Below, one piece after another: positions 29,310 through 39,825 of a DNA stretch of 44,761 nt. The DNA comes from Zygnema cylindricum (Eukaryota > Streptophyta > Zygnematophyceae > Zygnematales > Zygnemataceae), in assembly GCA_037447655.1 (NCBI GenBank), contig JBBHKE010002370.1, positions 57,559-102,319 of the forward strand, written 5' to 3'. The notes below the pieces were generated by a model. The model ran no database searches, was not told the DNA's origin, and was given only the letters and a program-made list of their open reading frames with translations. How positions within the stretch are numbered: the stretch's first letter is position 1; every line of letters starts with the position of its first letter. A program made the position numbers and the translations under genes.

Positions 29310-29975
29310 TTACAACAGTTTCGTTGACCGATGCTTTGACTCCTTAGGAAATGGCAATTGGTGGATTTTGCCTAAAGCGCAACCATCACAAGTTTTGACT
29401 GGCTCATCTGTGAGTGATACACGCTCTATTTTTCTAGCAATGATCATTTTCTTCAAACTATGATAGTTTACATGGCCTAATCTTTTATGCCACAACTCAT
29501 ATGAGTGCAAAACACCGGAGTACAGAACATCATTCTCCTTGGTATTAGCCATATCCATGCGATACATCTTGTTACTATCTCTAGTACCTGAAACGGCAAC
29601 CTTGCCATTTTTGCTAACAACCTGCCGACCATTTTTCAAATTAACCTCAAAGCCTTTACTCTCTACCAACGACATAGAAAACAAATATTTCTTAAAGTCA
29701 GGCACAAATAAGACATTGTGAAGAGTCCTTTCAATTGCTTTTCCTTCTACATCAACTAGCAAGGACACATCACCCATAGCATGAGTTTGGACACTCAATC
29801 CACAGGCATAATAAATATTTTTCTCCGGCCTTGCTTTCAGATTTTTGAAGATGGCCTTGTTCCAACACATGTGGGCTGACGCTCCTGTATCCATTATCCA
29901 TCTAAGGTCTTTCGCGCCCTCCATTGTTGCCGCCATAGCGAATAGATGCGTGTCGTCTTCCACAAAAAACGTCAA
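29310..29975 (-). pseudogene. Protease and integrase zinc module of element E
   Basis: 221 codons open. The protease motif is W-I-M-D-T-G-A-S-A-H-M-C near 29900. LHNVLFVPDFKKYLFSM closes the protease. The zinc module is Y-E-L-W-H-K-R-L-G-H-V-N-Y-H-S with C-D-G-C-A-L-G-K. Gag continues upstream in another frame with a zinc knuckle C-F-Y-C-S-E-R-G-H-G-Y-K-F-C near 30140. Confidence 0.9.
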
Positions 29976-30892
29976 AGATTGGTCTTGGAGAGACGAAAAA
30001 GCCGAAAATAGTGCATTTCCACGAGGTGTAGGCCCCTTGAAGTTTTTGTAAAACTGACTTTGTTGCCATCCGGGCGTGTATAAACCTGTATCGTTAGCTT
30101 GTTTAAGCTTAGGACAAAATTTGTATCCATGACCTCTCTCACTACAATAAAAACATGCATTGTTGGAATGTTTATGTCCACTCTGATTAAACTGTCTGAA
30201 CTGGTTAAACTGATTAGGTTGCTGATTAAATTGACCTTTCTTCCCAAAGTCTGAACTAAAAGCCTCTACTTGCTCAGCATTGAGAATATTAGATGTAGCT
30301 TCCTCCTCTAGTAAAATATTGATGGCTAACTTTAAAGTCCAGCTAGCTTTATCTTTTGTTTGAGCATGTCAAAAGCTCCTTTCATACTACGAGGGAGACC
30401 CCTCATGAGCAAAGCTGCCTGTTGAAACAGAGGAAACACCCCACCTGCACAAGCATGAGCATCTACAAGGATACGAAATTTGTTAGAATATCCAGCCATT
30501 GTACCGCCATTGTATTTATAGTCCCAAATTTTTCTAGCCAATAGAAGCTCTTTCTAGACATTAGCCTTTTCATAATCACTTTTAAGGGATTTCCAGATAT
30601 CAATTGTTTTTTTCATTTTTATTCGAGACATAGCTAAATCTTCATATAAACAAAATTTTAAAATAGAACGAGCTTGCGTATTTTTCTTAGACCATGAGGG
30701 ATCACATTCATCCAGCGAACCATCCAATATATCCAAAAGATTGACATTCTCAAAATGTGTCTCCACCATATCCGCCCAGTAAACATACTTATCCCCGGAA
30801 AATATAAGAATTCCTGATGACAGGCCCATAACCTGTTGTTCTACAACCACCGGTGCAGGTGGAGGAGCAGCAGTAGTAGTAGAGGTAGACAT
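29976..30892 (-). pseudogene. gag: Gag of element E
   Basis: It starts M-S-T-S-T-T-T-A-A-P-P-P inside the 5' LTR (30892), passes the primer site as V-M-G-L-S, then the Gag body (FSGDKYVYWADMVETHFEN, KIWDYKYNGGTMAGYSNKFR, ALLMRGLPRSMKGAFDMLKQ). TAG at 30554-30556 and another break near 30332. The zinc knuckle near 30140 is in a shifted frame. The N-terminus is unlike A's (Thr/Pro-rich), which suggests that the LTR-encoded residues change freely. Confidence 0.88.
30819..30833 (-). other. Primer binding site of element E, half-tRNA type
   Basis: The minus strand reads GGTTATGGGCCTGTC directly after the LTR. Eleven bases match the A-type site, then it diverges. Confidence 0.75.
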
Positions 30893-31547
30893 GATACCCT
30901 CTCAGAAGCTAACAAGAATCCTACCAAACAACTGTTCTCAAGTGCTCAACAATTCATATACAAGAACCCAAACCTCTCAAAACTCTATCAGAATACAAAG
31001 TAGCATAAACACTGACAACTCCCAAAGTTTCAGCACAATTGACTCGACAACAACTCAAGATATAATACTCAGAAGTTTCCCGAAAACTGACTGCAGTTTT
31101 ACTACTTGGAAGTCTAGATACATTATATGTTCTGAGCCCTAAGTCTTATACTTGGGTTGAACTGGCAACACCACTGTACTTAAGAGGTACGTCAAAACAC
31201 CAAGCTACAAATAATATGTCAAGCTACCACTAAGCTATCACTAAGCTACCACTGAGCTATCACTAAGCTACCATTCAGTTACCCACTAGTTGACTAAAAC
31301 CGTATCTATCGTAGTTGCTATATCCTGTACAGAATCACATTATTAATATCATACGCTGTGTTGTCCGTACGGATCATATCAAATATAATCGTGGTTGCGT
31401 TGTCCTGTCTCTGTTGCAGCTTCGCTGCTGCGCTACTCTGCTGCTGCGCTACTCTGCTGTTCCGCTGCTCTGCTGCTACGCTGCTCTGCTGTATAGCAGC
31501 TGCGCTACTGCGCTGCTCTGAGACTGAAAGCTTTCCAAAAGACAACA
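30834..31547 (-). repeat. 5' LTR of element E
   Basis: 714 bp, minus strand TGTTGTCTTTTGG to GAACAACA. It contains a CTGCTGCGCTACT-type microsatellite (31410-31520) and a CTAAGCTACCACT / CTAAGCTATCACT repeat (31210-31275). No ARGG hairpins or tRNA-like block could be found in it. Confidence 0.8.
31410..31520. repeat. CTGCTGCGCTACT microsatellite in LTR E
   Basis: Eight or so degenerate units of CTGCTGCGCTACT / GCTCTGCTGCTAC. Repeat-induced small frames on both strands are not genes. Confidence 0.8.
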
Positions 31548-31824
31548 GGAATCAGGACAAAGAAAAAATTTTGGTAGGTAGTCACCTCTCCCTTTGGGAG
31601 TTTGTTCAAATTGGCATTTTTACTACCTCATAACTTTTCGACTGGTTGGCCGTTTTCAGTGATTCTTGTAGCTACAGACTCATGGGAGTCCATGCTGCAC
31701 AAGGGTGCAGTCAAACTGTCATTTTGCCTCCTAGACAGCAGTGGTTATGGCTTGAAGTGGGTTAGTTAAATACTATCTAAAGGCTTCTTGTATTTTGTGG
31801 TCCAATGGAGGACACATAATTGCA
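31548..31824 (+). repeat. A-type LTR fragment (late U3, R, U5)
   Basis: Matches LTR A from GGAATTAGG (3703) to the end AATTGCA. It begins exactly at the outer end of element E, so E seems to have inserted into this LTR (5-bp GGAAT at 31548-31552 would be one target copy). It keeps the leader hairpins: GACTC-ATGG-GAGTC (31677-31690) and CTGCAC-AAGG-GTGCAG (31695-31710, perfect). Confidence 0.85.
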
Positions 31825-32336
31825 ATAAGTACAATCCGCCACTGTACCTTCTTCTACTATACTCTATTTTTTATTCGCCTAGGGTAGAGTAGTAGGAAGT
31901 TGTGAGTAGGAGTTAAGGGACTTAGCGTGTTTGAGGCGCCTCTCTCCAGGTGACCTTTGGTATTTATAGGCCGTCTTTGGCCAGCTATAATTAACTGCTC
32001 ATGGGAGCAAATTGAATGATTCTTTTTGTTGCGGACTTAGGGGAGTCTAAGCTACACAAGTTTGTAGTCGGTCAGAGTTTTTGCTTGCCAGGGTTGCGGA
32101 TTTTCTAAGGGAAATTCAATGTGGGGAATGTTGTCCAAAACACATGTTCAAGCTTTGCATTCTGTGGTGAAACTGAGCACACAGAAAGTATTTTTTCATA
32201 GGGGTGAAGCTGTATACGAGTTTTGACTGTCAAGGTGTTAATCATTTGGGTTTGTATCAACTTGGAGTCGGGACTATCTAGATAAGCTTCTATAAGTCTG
32301 CGATTTGTGTGGCGAAATGGAACCCATAGAATTTCA
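31825..32336 (+). repeat. Truncated 5' LTR of element F
   Basis: It corresponds to the last 512 bp or so of the 3' LTR. It has TATTTATAGG (TATA region, near 31961), hairpin TGCTC-ATGG-GAGCA (31996-32009), GGACTTAGGGGAGTCT with a G-T wobble (32033-32048) and a damaged third hairpin. It ends AATTTCA. Confidence 0.88.
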
Positions 32337-33055
32337 GGTTAGGGGACCACAATCTAGGGTGCCTATGTTTGATGGAACAGACTTCACTTACTTGGAATTT
32401 GCGATGAAGGGATTGCTTTTAGAAAAGAATTTATAGGGAATTGTTTCAAAACAAGTGAGATGTCTGCCATCGTGCTTCGCTCGAACACAATATGGAGTTT
32501 CAACTGTGGCTTCCAAGAAACCAAATGGAGTTCAGAGGCAACTGAAGGTGAAACGGAAATTATTGCCATAGAAGAGGGAAAAAGGGAGAACGGTAAAGGA
32601 ACACACGTGGTGAGGGGAGCTAGGCTCTCTCACACAATTCCACTTGTAGGGGTTATAGCTATACCAAAATATGAAGAAAATGACAGAAAAATTTGGGAGT
32701 ACAAAAATACTATAGCAAAACATATCATACTTAGAAACGTTTCTAAGTTTATAGCTATCATTCTTATAAACCTAACTTAGTCTTCACAAATCTGGGAAAC
32801 ACTAATTCAGATTTATAAGAGTGAGACTATACAAAGGCAGCAGTTAGTAAAATAGGAAATAGAGGCCTATGTTTATAAAGGCAGTAGCATGGTAGAGTTT
32901 TGCAACAATATTGCTACGTTATTTGTTGAGTTTGCTAGTGCAGGATATGTAGAATCTGAGGTGAGAAAGATTAACACACTAATTATGAAACTCCCAGATG
33001 AGTACGATAACATCATTAATCTTATGCAGGGAATGGATGGCTCCTCGTGGACTTG
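32317..33055 (+). pseudogene. gag: Gag of element F, heavily decayed
   Basis: It starts M-E-P-I-E-F-Q-V-R-G-P-Q-S-R-V-P-M-F-D-G in the LTR, running through the primer site; the site's own ATG has become AGG here. It continues LEFAMKGLLLEKN with a stop at about 32434. Later frames keep MEFCNNIATLFVEF-like and L-I-M-K-L-P-D-E-Y-D-N-I sequence near 32890-33010. At least ten stops or shifts. Confidence 0.8.
32337..32351 (+). other. Degenerate primer binding site of element F
   Basis: GGTTAGGGGACCACA, five changes from the A-type site, in the right place after the LTR. Confidence 0.6.
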
Positions 33056-33635
33056 AAGCATTACCATGGGGATGATTCTTGTGAGGGAAAGCATTTTGGA
33101 GCTTCGTAGGGGAAGTGACAGGGTGAATGCACTGATAGCTGTTGGTGATTGGCGGAAGCGTGATGGGAGGAATGATGTTGGTGGTGATTAGCGGAATGGT
33201 GATAAGAAGAATGATGGTGACTGGCACAAGCGTGATGAGAGGAAGAAAGATAACGATAAGCCATATCGGAACTTCGGTGGAAAGAGAGGAAAAACAAAAG
33301 AAATGGTAGCTTTGAAAAGAGAGGTTTGTTTCTTTTGTACGGAACTGGGTCACTATGTGGCAAAGTGTCCTTGTTTGGAAGAAATTAGAAGTTGGAATTT
33401 GAATGAGGAGGGAGAAGGGAAAGAGGAGAAACATGATGAAGATATTTCGGAGCTTCTCCACATCGATAATATGGGGAAGAGAGAAGAGCACACAAAAATT
33501 CCACAAAAGCAACAATTTGCTTTTGGAGGTATAAGGGAGGTAAAAAGAAAAGAGGTACTTGAGGGAATTAAACATGAGGAGGATGTCAAAGAGTATAGAG
33601 TAAATGACTTAGAAATGTTAAAGTCAGATTTATAA
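33056..33635 (+). pseudogene. Nucleocapsid part of element F
   Basis: A stretch coding for repeats such as GDWRKRDGRNDVGGD (33140-33260) precedes the zinc knuckle C-F-F-C-T-E-L-G-H-Y-V-A-K-C (33327-33369), which is intact. It is followed by an acidic linker and KQQFAFGGIREV as before protease in element A. Protease is missing: the frame goes on into VKEYRVNDLEM, which resembles the integrase C-terminal VKGYRVYDLAK of A. 110 codons stay open. Confidence 0.8.
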
Positions 33636-34157
33636 TTAAAGTTGGAAGAACGGAAAAATCAGAATATTGAGAATATCGTTATAGATATTTTGAAGAACGA
33701 AAACAAGTCTAAAAAGGAGACTTCAACGGATTCCAAGGAAAGGGTAGAAGTAAATCTAGAAGGAGCTTCAAAGGTTAGGGTGGAAGAGGAATATTAAATG
33801 AAAGGTGTAGGGGAGGATAAATATTTCTTGGGAATCAAAATAGAAAGTGATAGTAGAAAGAATTCCATAGGAGAGAGTGAGGGAAGTTCAAAAAATGAGG
33901 TAAGTATAATGTACAAATATATGAGTACGGAAGATGTAGATTTTATGAGGAACTTAGTTGGTACTCGTGATTTTAAGATAAATTTGGGGGGTAATGGATT
34001 TAACATCACTAAAGGGAGTGATGCCATTTATGAAGGTGTGCCTGTAAAAGGGTTAGCATCTGGGTATGTGTTGCAGGTTGGGGATAGGGCTGGCTGTTTA
34101 AAATGCAAGTGGGAATCTAGATTTTGCTCGCATGAAAAAGAAATGAGGTGGATATAA
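33636..34157 (+). pseudogene. RT and RNase H scraps of element F
   Basis: VGEDKYFLGIKIESDSRKNS (33804 on) matches LGEAKYILGIQMERDRGKK of A's RT. Then DVDFMRNLVGTRDFKINLGG, and V-K-G-L-A-S-G-Y-V-L-Q-V-G matching R-R-C-T-S-G-Y-V-L-Y-V-G of A's RNase H. Deletions have removed everything between, including Y-V-D-D. 119 codons remain open (33798-34157), probably by chance after deletion. Confidence 0.75.
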
Positions 34158-34365
34158 TCCTTGCTCCAAAAGCCCTGATATATGAAAAATGGCATGCAAA
34201 ATAAAATGTGTGATGCATTTATTATTTTGGTTCATCTAATACACTATTTCAAATACGGGGGTATTTACTTAAAGTTTTATGAGGGGAAAAGAAAAAGGAA
34301 AAAGAAAAAATATGTATATAAAACCGTGTTTTGTTGTTAAGAATAAGGTGAAAAAGAAGTAGACT

Positions 34366-34379
34366 AAAAATAACGGGAG
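34366..34379 (+). other. Polypurine tract of element F
   Basis: AAAAATAACGGGAG directly before the 3' LTR. Confidence 0.7.
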
Positions 34380-34560
34380 TGTTAAAATGTGTGTATTTTC
34401 TAGGTTTGTATTTGTCTATGTTGAAAAAAAGTAATTAATATTAACTTATTAATTTAGACTCTAAAGTGAAGAGAGAGAGAGAATCACCATGGCTGTCGCC
34501 ATAGTCAGAAAAAAAAACAGGCAAACAGATTGATAAATTACCAAAAGTTGCCCTAAACAA

Positions 34561-34625
34561 GATTTGAACTAGGGTCTACGGAGTACTTTGTAGATGTACG
34601 CGTTAACCATTAAGCCGTTAACGAA
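34561..34625 (-). other. tRNA-like module in U3 of LTR F
   Basis: On the minus strand GTTCAAATC (complement of 34561-34569) fits the B-box core. GGCTTAATGGTTAACGCG resembles the tRNA D-arm and A box (GCNNANNGG). Confidence 0.45.
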
Positions 34626-35114
34626 ACGAAACACGTTTGTGGTTTGGCAAATAAATAAAGTGTTACGCAAACGTCACTTTCACTTAAACAAACCAAAATT
34701 GACGAAACAGCATCTATAGTCAAACGGCGCTTGCGAACACCAATCAAACCGTGTAAAATACACGATAAGATGGACGACGTTCCCTCCGCCAAACCTGAAT
34801 GAATCTTTGGCGGTTTTTGTACATAGCGGCGCACTTTGCCACGTGGCGCCACATCATTGGACGCCGGAAAAGATGGGAGGAAGAACGATGGCTCCTAAGT
34901 TGACAAGTGTCAACCAGAGGCCATGTTGTACAATGGCCGTACAAGAAGTACAATCATCCACTGTACCATCTTTTACTATACACTATTTTTCATTGGCCTA
35001 GAGTATAGTAGTAGGTAGTTGTGAGTAGGAGTTACGGGACTTAGCGTGTTTGAGGCGCCTCTCTCTAGGTGACCTTTTGTATTTATAGGCCATCTTTGGC
35101 CAGCCATAACTAAC

Positions 35115-35186
35115 TGCTCAGGGGAGCAAATTCAGTGATTCTTTTAGCTTCGGACTCAAGGGAGTCCAAGCTACACAAGGGTGTAG
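35115..35186 (+). other. Three leader hairpins with ARGG loops in LTR F
   Basis: TGCTC-AGGG-GAGCA (35115-35128), GGACTC-AAGG-GAGTCC (35152-35167) and CTACAC-AAGG-GTGTAG (35171-35186), all perfect. Confidence 0.75.
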
Positions 35187-35455
35187 TCGATCAAAGTGTT
35201 TTCTTGCCAAGGTGGTAGCATTTCTACGAGAAATTCAAAGTGGGGAATGTTGTTCAAAACACATGTTAAAGCTTTGCATTCTGTGGTGAAACTGAGCACA
35301 TAGAAAGTATTTTTTCACATGGGTGAACCTGTTTACGAGTTCAGACTCTCAAGGTGTTAGTCATTTGGGTTTGTATCAACTTAGAGTCAGCACTATCTAG
35401 ATAAGCTTTTTTAGGTCTCCAATATTTGTGGGGGAAAGGAACCCATAGAATTTCA

Positions 35456-36639
35456 TCTTGTTTTGTTTTGAAGTATAAGTTTGATGAGTATTTATATTGT
35501 TTCTGGTAGAGGAGTATAAGTTAGATAGTGGCATTTTTCACCAAGTCATGACAAAGCTAAGCTAAGTGTAGTGAGGGTAAGGAACAGTTGTAAGTGTGAG
35601 GAACATTATGTTTTAATATATGTGTGTTTTGGTAAGGTAAAAGTATTTTATGCTTTTGTCGGTGTGTGGCTTCACAGTATGTGAGCTTTGTCTTTTATTT
35701 GCGGTCCTATCATTAATTGTTTGTTTCACATTTTTAAGAGTATTAGATACTTTTTTTCCAAACAAAAATGACAACCTACACAATTTTGTGGTGGGTGAAT
35801 AGTTAAATTGTTGGGATAGGCTTGAAAACATAGTAGATGACATTTGTCTCAGGTACACCACCCATCATTAGTAGAGTTTAACACTTTTCTGATAGTCAAA
35901 TTCCGTTTTCTTCTCACATATTTTTCCGATTTTCAACCAAGATGTAACGATCGAAGGTGAAAGCCTATACATCTCAATTTCTTGCCTAAAGAATATAATC
36001 CAATGGTTTATGGCATAGTTAAAAACGCTTCTGATTCCTAATAATATGTTTCCCTCCAATTGCGTTGGTGTGTCTACTTCACTTGAATCGGAATAGAATC
36101 TTTCTCAAAGCTTTTTAAAATAAATTTTCTTTCCTTTTGTGCACATAGAATGTACTACAAAAGAATCATCAAGGTTAGGCTATGGTTTTGTTTCAATTGA
36201 TATGATGGTTTAGCATTTTGGTGTTTTGTGGTTAAGCTTCATTAGTTTACAGTTGAACTTTAAACATATGTATGAAAGGAATAAGATCAAATGTAGGCAC
36301 ACTTATTTGCATTAAATGTAGTTAAAAATTTGACGTCTAAAGTGAGCTAGCATATGTTACTACGGCTCAAATGCCGATGCCAAAAAAGAATTGAATGTTT
36401 CACAATTTTGGCGCCGCTACATTTCAATACAATCGAAAAAACAAACTGTGTAGATGTTTATACTGAAAACCGATTAGGTAATTTTCAAAGTACCCCATCG
36501 GCAATCGTTTTTTACCGTCAGATTGTGGATATCCGATCTTATCAATAAATAGAGATAATGCCGCCACCTGTTATGAGTCTTCAGCCGTCTATCCTTTCTT
36601 TTTGACCGTACGATCATAGAATGTTGGAGGTTCAGAGAA
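35456..36639. other. No gene seen
   Basis: AT-rich DNA without recognisable frames, repeats or RNA genes. The small frames (35613-36059 minus, 36354-36548 plus) match nothing I know. Confidence 0.45.
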
Positions 36640-36882
36640 AAACCGTCTTTTTCAAAAAGTACGATTTTGTGCTGTTAATTCTTTGCTCGATTTACCGTCC
36701 AATCGTTGTGTAATTTTGGGTCACGCCTACAAATGTACGTACATACGTCCTAAATAGTACAATAGTACTGTACTTACACCTTTTGATAAATAGTAAACAG
36801 TTCATGCGCGTGTAACGGGCATGATAAACCGGCATGATAAAACAGGACATGGTCTATGCCCGTGTAACGGGCATTGATATAC

Positions 36883-37384
36883 TACACCGTGAATCGTAAT
36901 TATAGTAATGAAAAAATTAGAGTACAAAAACTAAAAAAAAATAGAGTAATGAATGCTAATTTATGTGATAAAGCTTTTTCAACTATGAAGTTTACTATAA
37001 TTTATTTAAGTACTCTAATGTGGCACGCTAATATCATCTTCTGTAAATAAGGTATTTATACATAATTTGACAAAACATACAGTTTATTGTCACTATGATG
37101 TTTGCACTACGTGGCTTGTTAAAACGCAGTTAAATGATAACGACCTGTATAAAATCATTATTTTTACTTTTTTACTTAATAAAGTACTATGTTGCACGGT
37201 CGGAGGTCGTTCGTTCTCCACACTATTTAAAACGAACCTTTATTAGAATTAAAATCGCTAATTAAACTCTACCTTAAGTAGAATAATTAAAAAGTTAGAA
37301 TCGTTTATTGTATTTCATGTGATAGAGTCAAAATTTTGAGCGACCGAAATAGAGTAATTTACTCTAATTACGATTCGCTATGTA
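36883..37384. mobile_element. MITE 3, TA target site, in the foldback element
   Basis: Left TA-CACCGTGAATCGTAATTATA, right TTACGATTCGCTATG-TA; the inverted repeats are partly decayed. About 500 bp, the same size class as MITE 1, and the same first ten bases. It sits just inside the left arm of the foldback element. Confidence 0.65.
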
Positions 37385-37948
37385 GCATAACCAAATTGAA
37401 GGTGAGCGCTTCGCACGCAAACACGATAAACACTCAAGTTTGCCAAAGCGTCACTTTGCACGATTCACAATGAAATCTAACAATCCCCATCTCATTGGCA
37501 AGATTGCCAAAATTCCACAAATCATCACTCCACGCGATTTAAGCCGCTTTGTTCATTCGCAAAATAATGTAACATCTTTATAACTAAAAACAAGGGCACT
37601 TAAAACATGGGAAATAACTTCTAAAAAAGGTGGAACTTCCAAAGTACTTGGCTTGCCCAACAGAAAAAGAGTATCAATCATTTTTCCTATTGTTCCAAAT
37701 CCTCTCATTTACTATTACTCAACAGGTTAAAGTAGTAACCGGTCTTGTTTTACATGATCCTCTGCATTTTAGTGGTTGACACTTGAAATAAGTAATCTTG
37801 TGGAATCTCCGGAATATAAATGAATGCCTCACGCTACACTTCTCTTTTGAGGGATGTTAATATATTGTTGAGGGACAAAGGCTGAGGGACAAAGCTAACC
37901 ATTTGTTGACATCAAATCAATGCCCGTTACATGGGCATGGACCATATC

Positions 37949-38052
37949 CTGTTTATCATGCCTGTTGATCGTGCGAGTTGATCGTGCTAATTGATCCTGC
38001 TTGTTTATCATGCCCATTTATTGTGCTTGTTGATTGTGCCCATTACACGCGC
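37949..38052. repeat. 13-bp minisatellite, eight units
   Basis: Exact 13-bp periodicity: CTGTTTATCATGC, CTGTTGATCGTGC, GAGTTGATCGTGC, TAATTGATCCTGC and four more, all ending in GC. It lies within the right arm of the foldback-like element. Confidence 0.85.
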
Positions 38053-38215
38053 ATAGACCGTGTCCTTTTTGTCGAAACGTTTAAGTACTGTTGTACTGTT
38101 TTAGACGTTTGTATAGACATTTGTAGGCGCGACCCAAAATAACACAACGTTTGACGCAAAAATGCAAAATCGAGCAAAAAATGAACGGCATGAAATCGTA
38201 CTTCTTGAAACGGAA

Positions 38216-38978
38216 GGCTAGCTGTTTTGAAGTAAAGACAAAGTTACCTGATCGCTGACATGGGTCGAGGGACAACGTTACTTGTTTGCTAACGTCAACT
38301 GAAAGACACGCCGCTTAGGGGTAGAGACAAACAGAAAGTTGGCCTATTTAAAGGTTTTCATACAGACGACCAAAGGTCTATAATTTGTATAAAGATGTTA
38401 TTGGTATGGAGATATTTCATGCGAATACTTCGCACAGATGGGTTTGTCACGGTATGTTTTGGACGTCATTGATATATCGGGTTTGCGTTTGAAGAGTTCG
38501 GCTACATTCCATTTTTACGTTGTTCATTATGTAATAAATATCAACGACTTAAAATTGATAAAACTGTGTTCCTCATGGGCATTTATTATTGTATGGTAAA
38601 TTAACTACTTAAAATGGGTTCGCCATGGAAAACAACAATAATCTCCATAGCGGTATTGTACATGGATTAGTGATGTGTAATCACATTTGGAATTACAAAC
38701 AAATTTTTCTTATTTTGATATATCATAACACATGAATGTTTATAAGCTAATAGCTATCTACTTTGTTGATGAATAAAAACCAATATTGTTATAATCGTCG
38801 TCAAGCGACCTGTATCTCTCTTAATTGAAGGCAAGTTCAACAGAGTGTGCAAAAAACGAAAAATAATGAAGGATCCGTAGATATATTCTAATGTCCATAC
38901 TATACAACATTATTGTAATTTATACCACTAGTTTTGTACTTATTTCAAGTACCGGTAGTTGCTGAAAATCGAGTTTCT
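38216..38978. other. No gene seen
   Basis: AT-rich spacer between the foldback-like element and LTR G. Nothing recognised. Confidence 0.45.
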
Positions 38979-39194
38979 TGTAGAAGTTAATGGTCCATTT
39001 AAAGTATTTTATAGGTCTAAATAGAAATATAGAAAGAAGCCGAGGCAATCTACCTCTAACTTCTCTCTCCAACTCTCAAACTTGTCGCAATCACTGAGAA
39101 ATTCAAGAGGGAGCTAGAGCCATGGCTACCTAGGCTATCTAGAAATTTACGGGAAATATATATTATTTAGAAGTTTATTCTCTAAAAGGTATGT

Positions 39195-39275
39195 GCCGGC
39201 CACAGGATTTGATCCTGGTACCTACTGGACGGCAGACAACCGGTAGCCGGTAGCCTTAGCCGTTAAGTCTTTAAA
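39195..39275 (-). other. tRNA-like module in LTR G
   Basis: On the minus strand GGATCAAATCC (complement of 39205-39215) fits the B-box core and is flanked by paired CCAGG/CCTGTGG. TTAACGGCTAAGGCTACCGG lies upstream as a possible A box. Confidence 0.45.
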
Positions 39276-39396
39276 TATGTCATACCGCATCTCGTCGGCT
39301 ATTTTAGTTGTTTATATTTGGGTGTTAGGACGGGCAACCGCTACACTAATTTGTATTTGGGTATTATTTGGGATTCGCAGGACCGTACGACGTGTA

Positions 39397-39825
39397 CCGT
39401 ACGACCTACATTTTCCGAGATTTCCGGGATGGTGATTTGGATCGTACCCGCGCTCCTACCGTACGACGTATATTTTCCGCGATTTCCGCCGACGGCGGAT
39501 TTGATTATTTCGCATCGACCGTACGACTTACGTCGACCGGAATTCCCGCGGCCACAAATTGGACCGTACTTGCGGTCCTGCCGTACCTTGTTTATTTCTC
39601 CTAGATTTTTCACCGACGACTTACCGTACTATATACATTTTCCGTGATTCTCGCCGACGACAATTTTCATCACTTCACGTCGACCGTACGACTTATATTA
39701 TCTGGAATTCGCGCGACGACAAAGTGGACCGCAGCTGCGGTCCTACCGTACAAGCTTTCATTCCCTTGAATCCCTACCGACATCAAATTTTAATCATTTC
39801 GTGTGGAGTAGCATCTCGACCGTCG
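39397..39825. repeat. Degenerate 61-bp CCGTAC minisatellite
   Basis: CCGTAC anchors occur at 39397, 39459, 39519, 39581, 39624, 39684 and 39746, and CCGTCG at 39820: spacings 62, 60, 62, 43, 60, 62, 74. Units share ATTTTCCGnGATT, CGCCGACG and ATCATTTCG blocks. Frames through it (39318-39849) are repeat artefacts. Confidence 0.75.

Larger units (their letters stand above)
27494..31547 (-). mobile_element. Element E: 5'-complete, 3'-truncated copia element
   Basis: 5' LTR 30834-31547, half-tRNA primer site, gag, protease, integrase and RT up to shortly past Y-V-D-D, where element D interrupts it. RNase H and the 3' LTR are not in the window. Many stops and several frameshifts. Distantly related to A: same priming type and the same gag start inside the LTR, but a different Gag and longer divergence. 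Confidence 0.88.
31825..35455 (+). mobile_element. Element F: shrunken, non-autonomous copia element
   Basis: Truncated 5' LTR (31825-32336), about 2.0 kb interior, polypurine tract, complete 3' LTR (34380-35455, 1076 bp). The interior keeps gag pieces and a zinc knuckle, then jumps to small scraps of integrase C-terminus, RT and RNase H. It resembles a deletion derivative that relied on proteins of relatives. The 5' LTR is cut where the A-type LTR fragment joins it, at the position matching AAGTACAATC near 34948. Confidence 0.85.
34380..35455 (+). repeat. 3' LTR of element F
   Basis: 1076 bp, TGTTAAAATG to AATTTCA. It contains TATTTTCTAGG, an ACCATGGCTG block (34486-34495), an antisense tRNA-like module (34561-34625), GCCACGTGGCGCCAC (34838-34852), a GTAC block, a TATA-like TATTTATAGG, and three perfect leader hairpins: 35115-35128, 35152-35167 and 35171-35186. 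The gag ATG has mutated to AGG in this copy. Confidence 0.9.
36640..38215. mobile_element. Foldback-like element with long inverted arms
   Basis: The left arm (about 36640-36882) and right arm (about 37913-38215) are inverted copies: TTTTGGGTCACGCCTACAAA on the left against the complement TTTTGGGTCGCGCCTACAAA on the right, then CGTGTAACGGGCAT repeated near the inner ends. The right arm holds a 13-bp tandem repeat with eight units; the left arm has about two. The 1-kb centre contains MITE 3 and unassigned DNA (37385-37912). No transposase. The outer limits are approximate. Confidence 0.75.

Noticed and set aside
31315-31633. Cys/Ala/Leu-rich frames on both strands
   Set aside because: Products of the CTGCTGCGCTACT microsatellite in LTR E.
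37949-38052. Possible CRISPR-like array
   Set aside because: Units are contiguous 13-mers without spacers in a eukaryotic foldback element.
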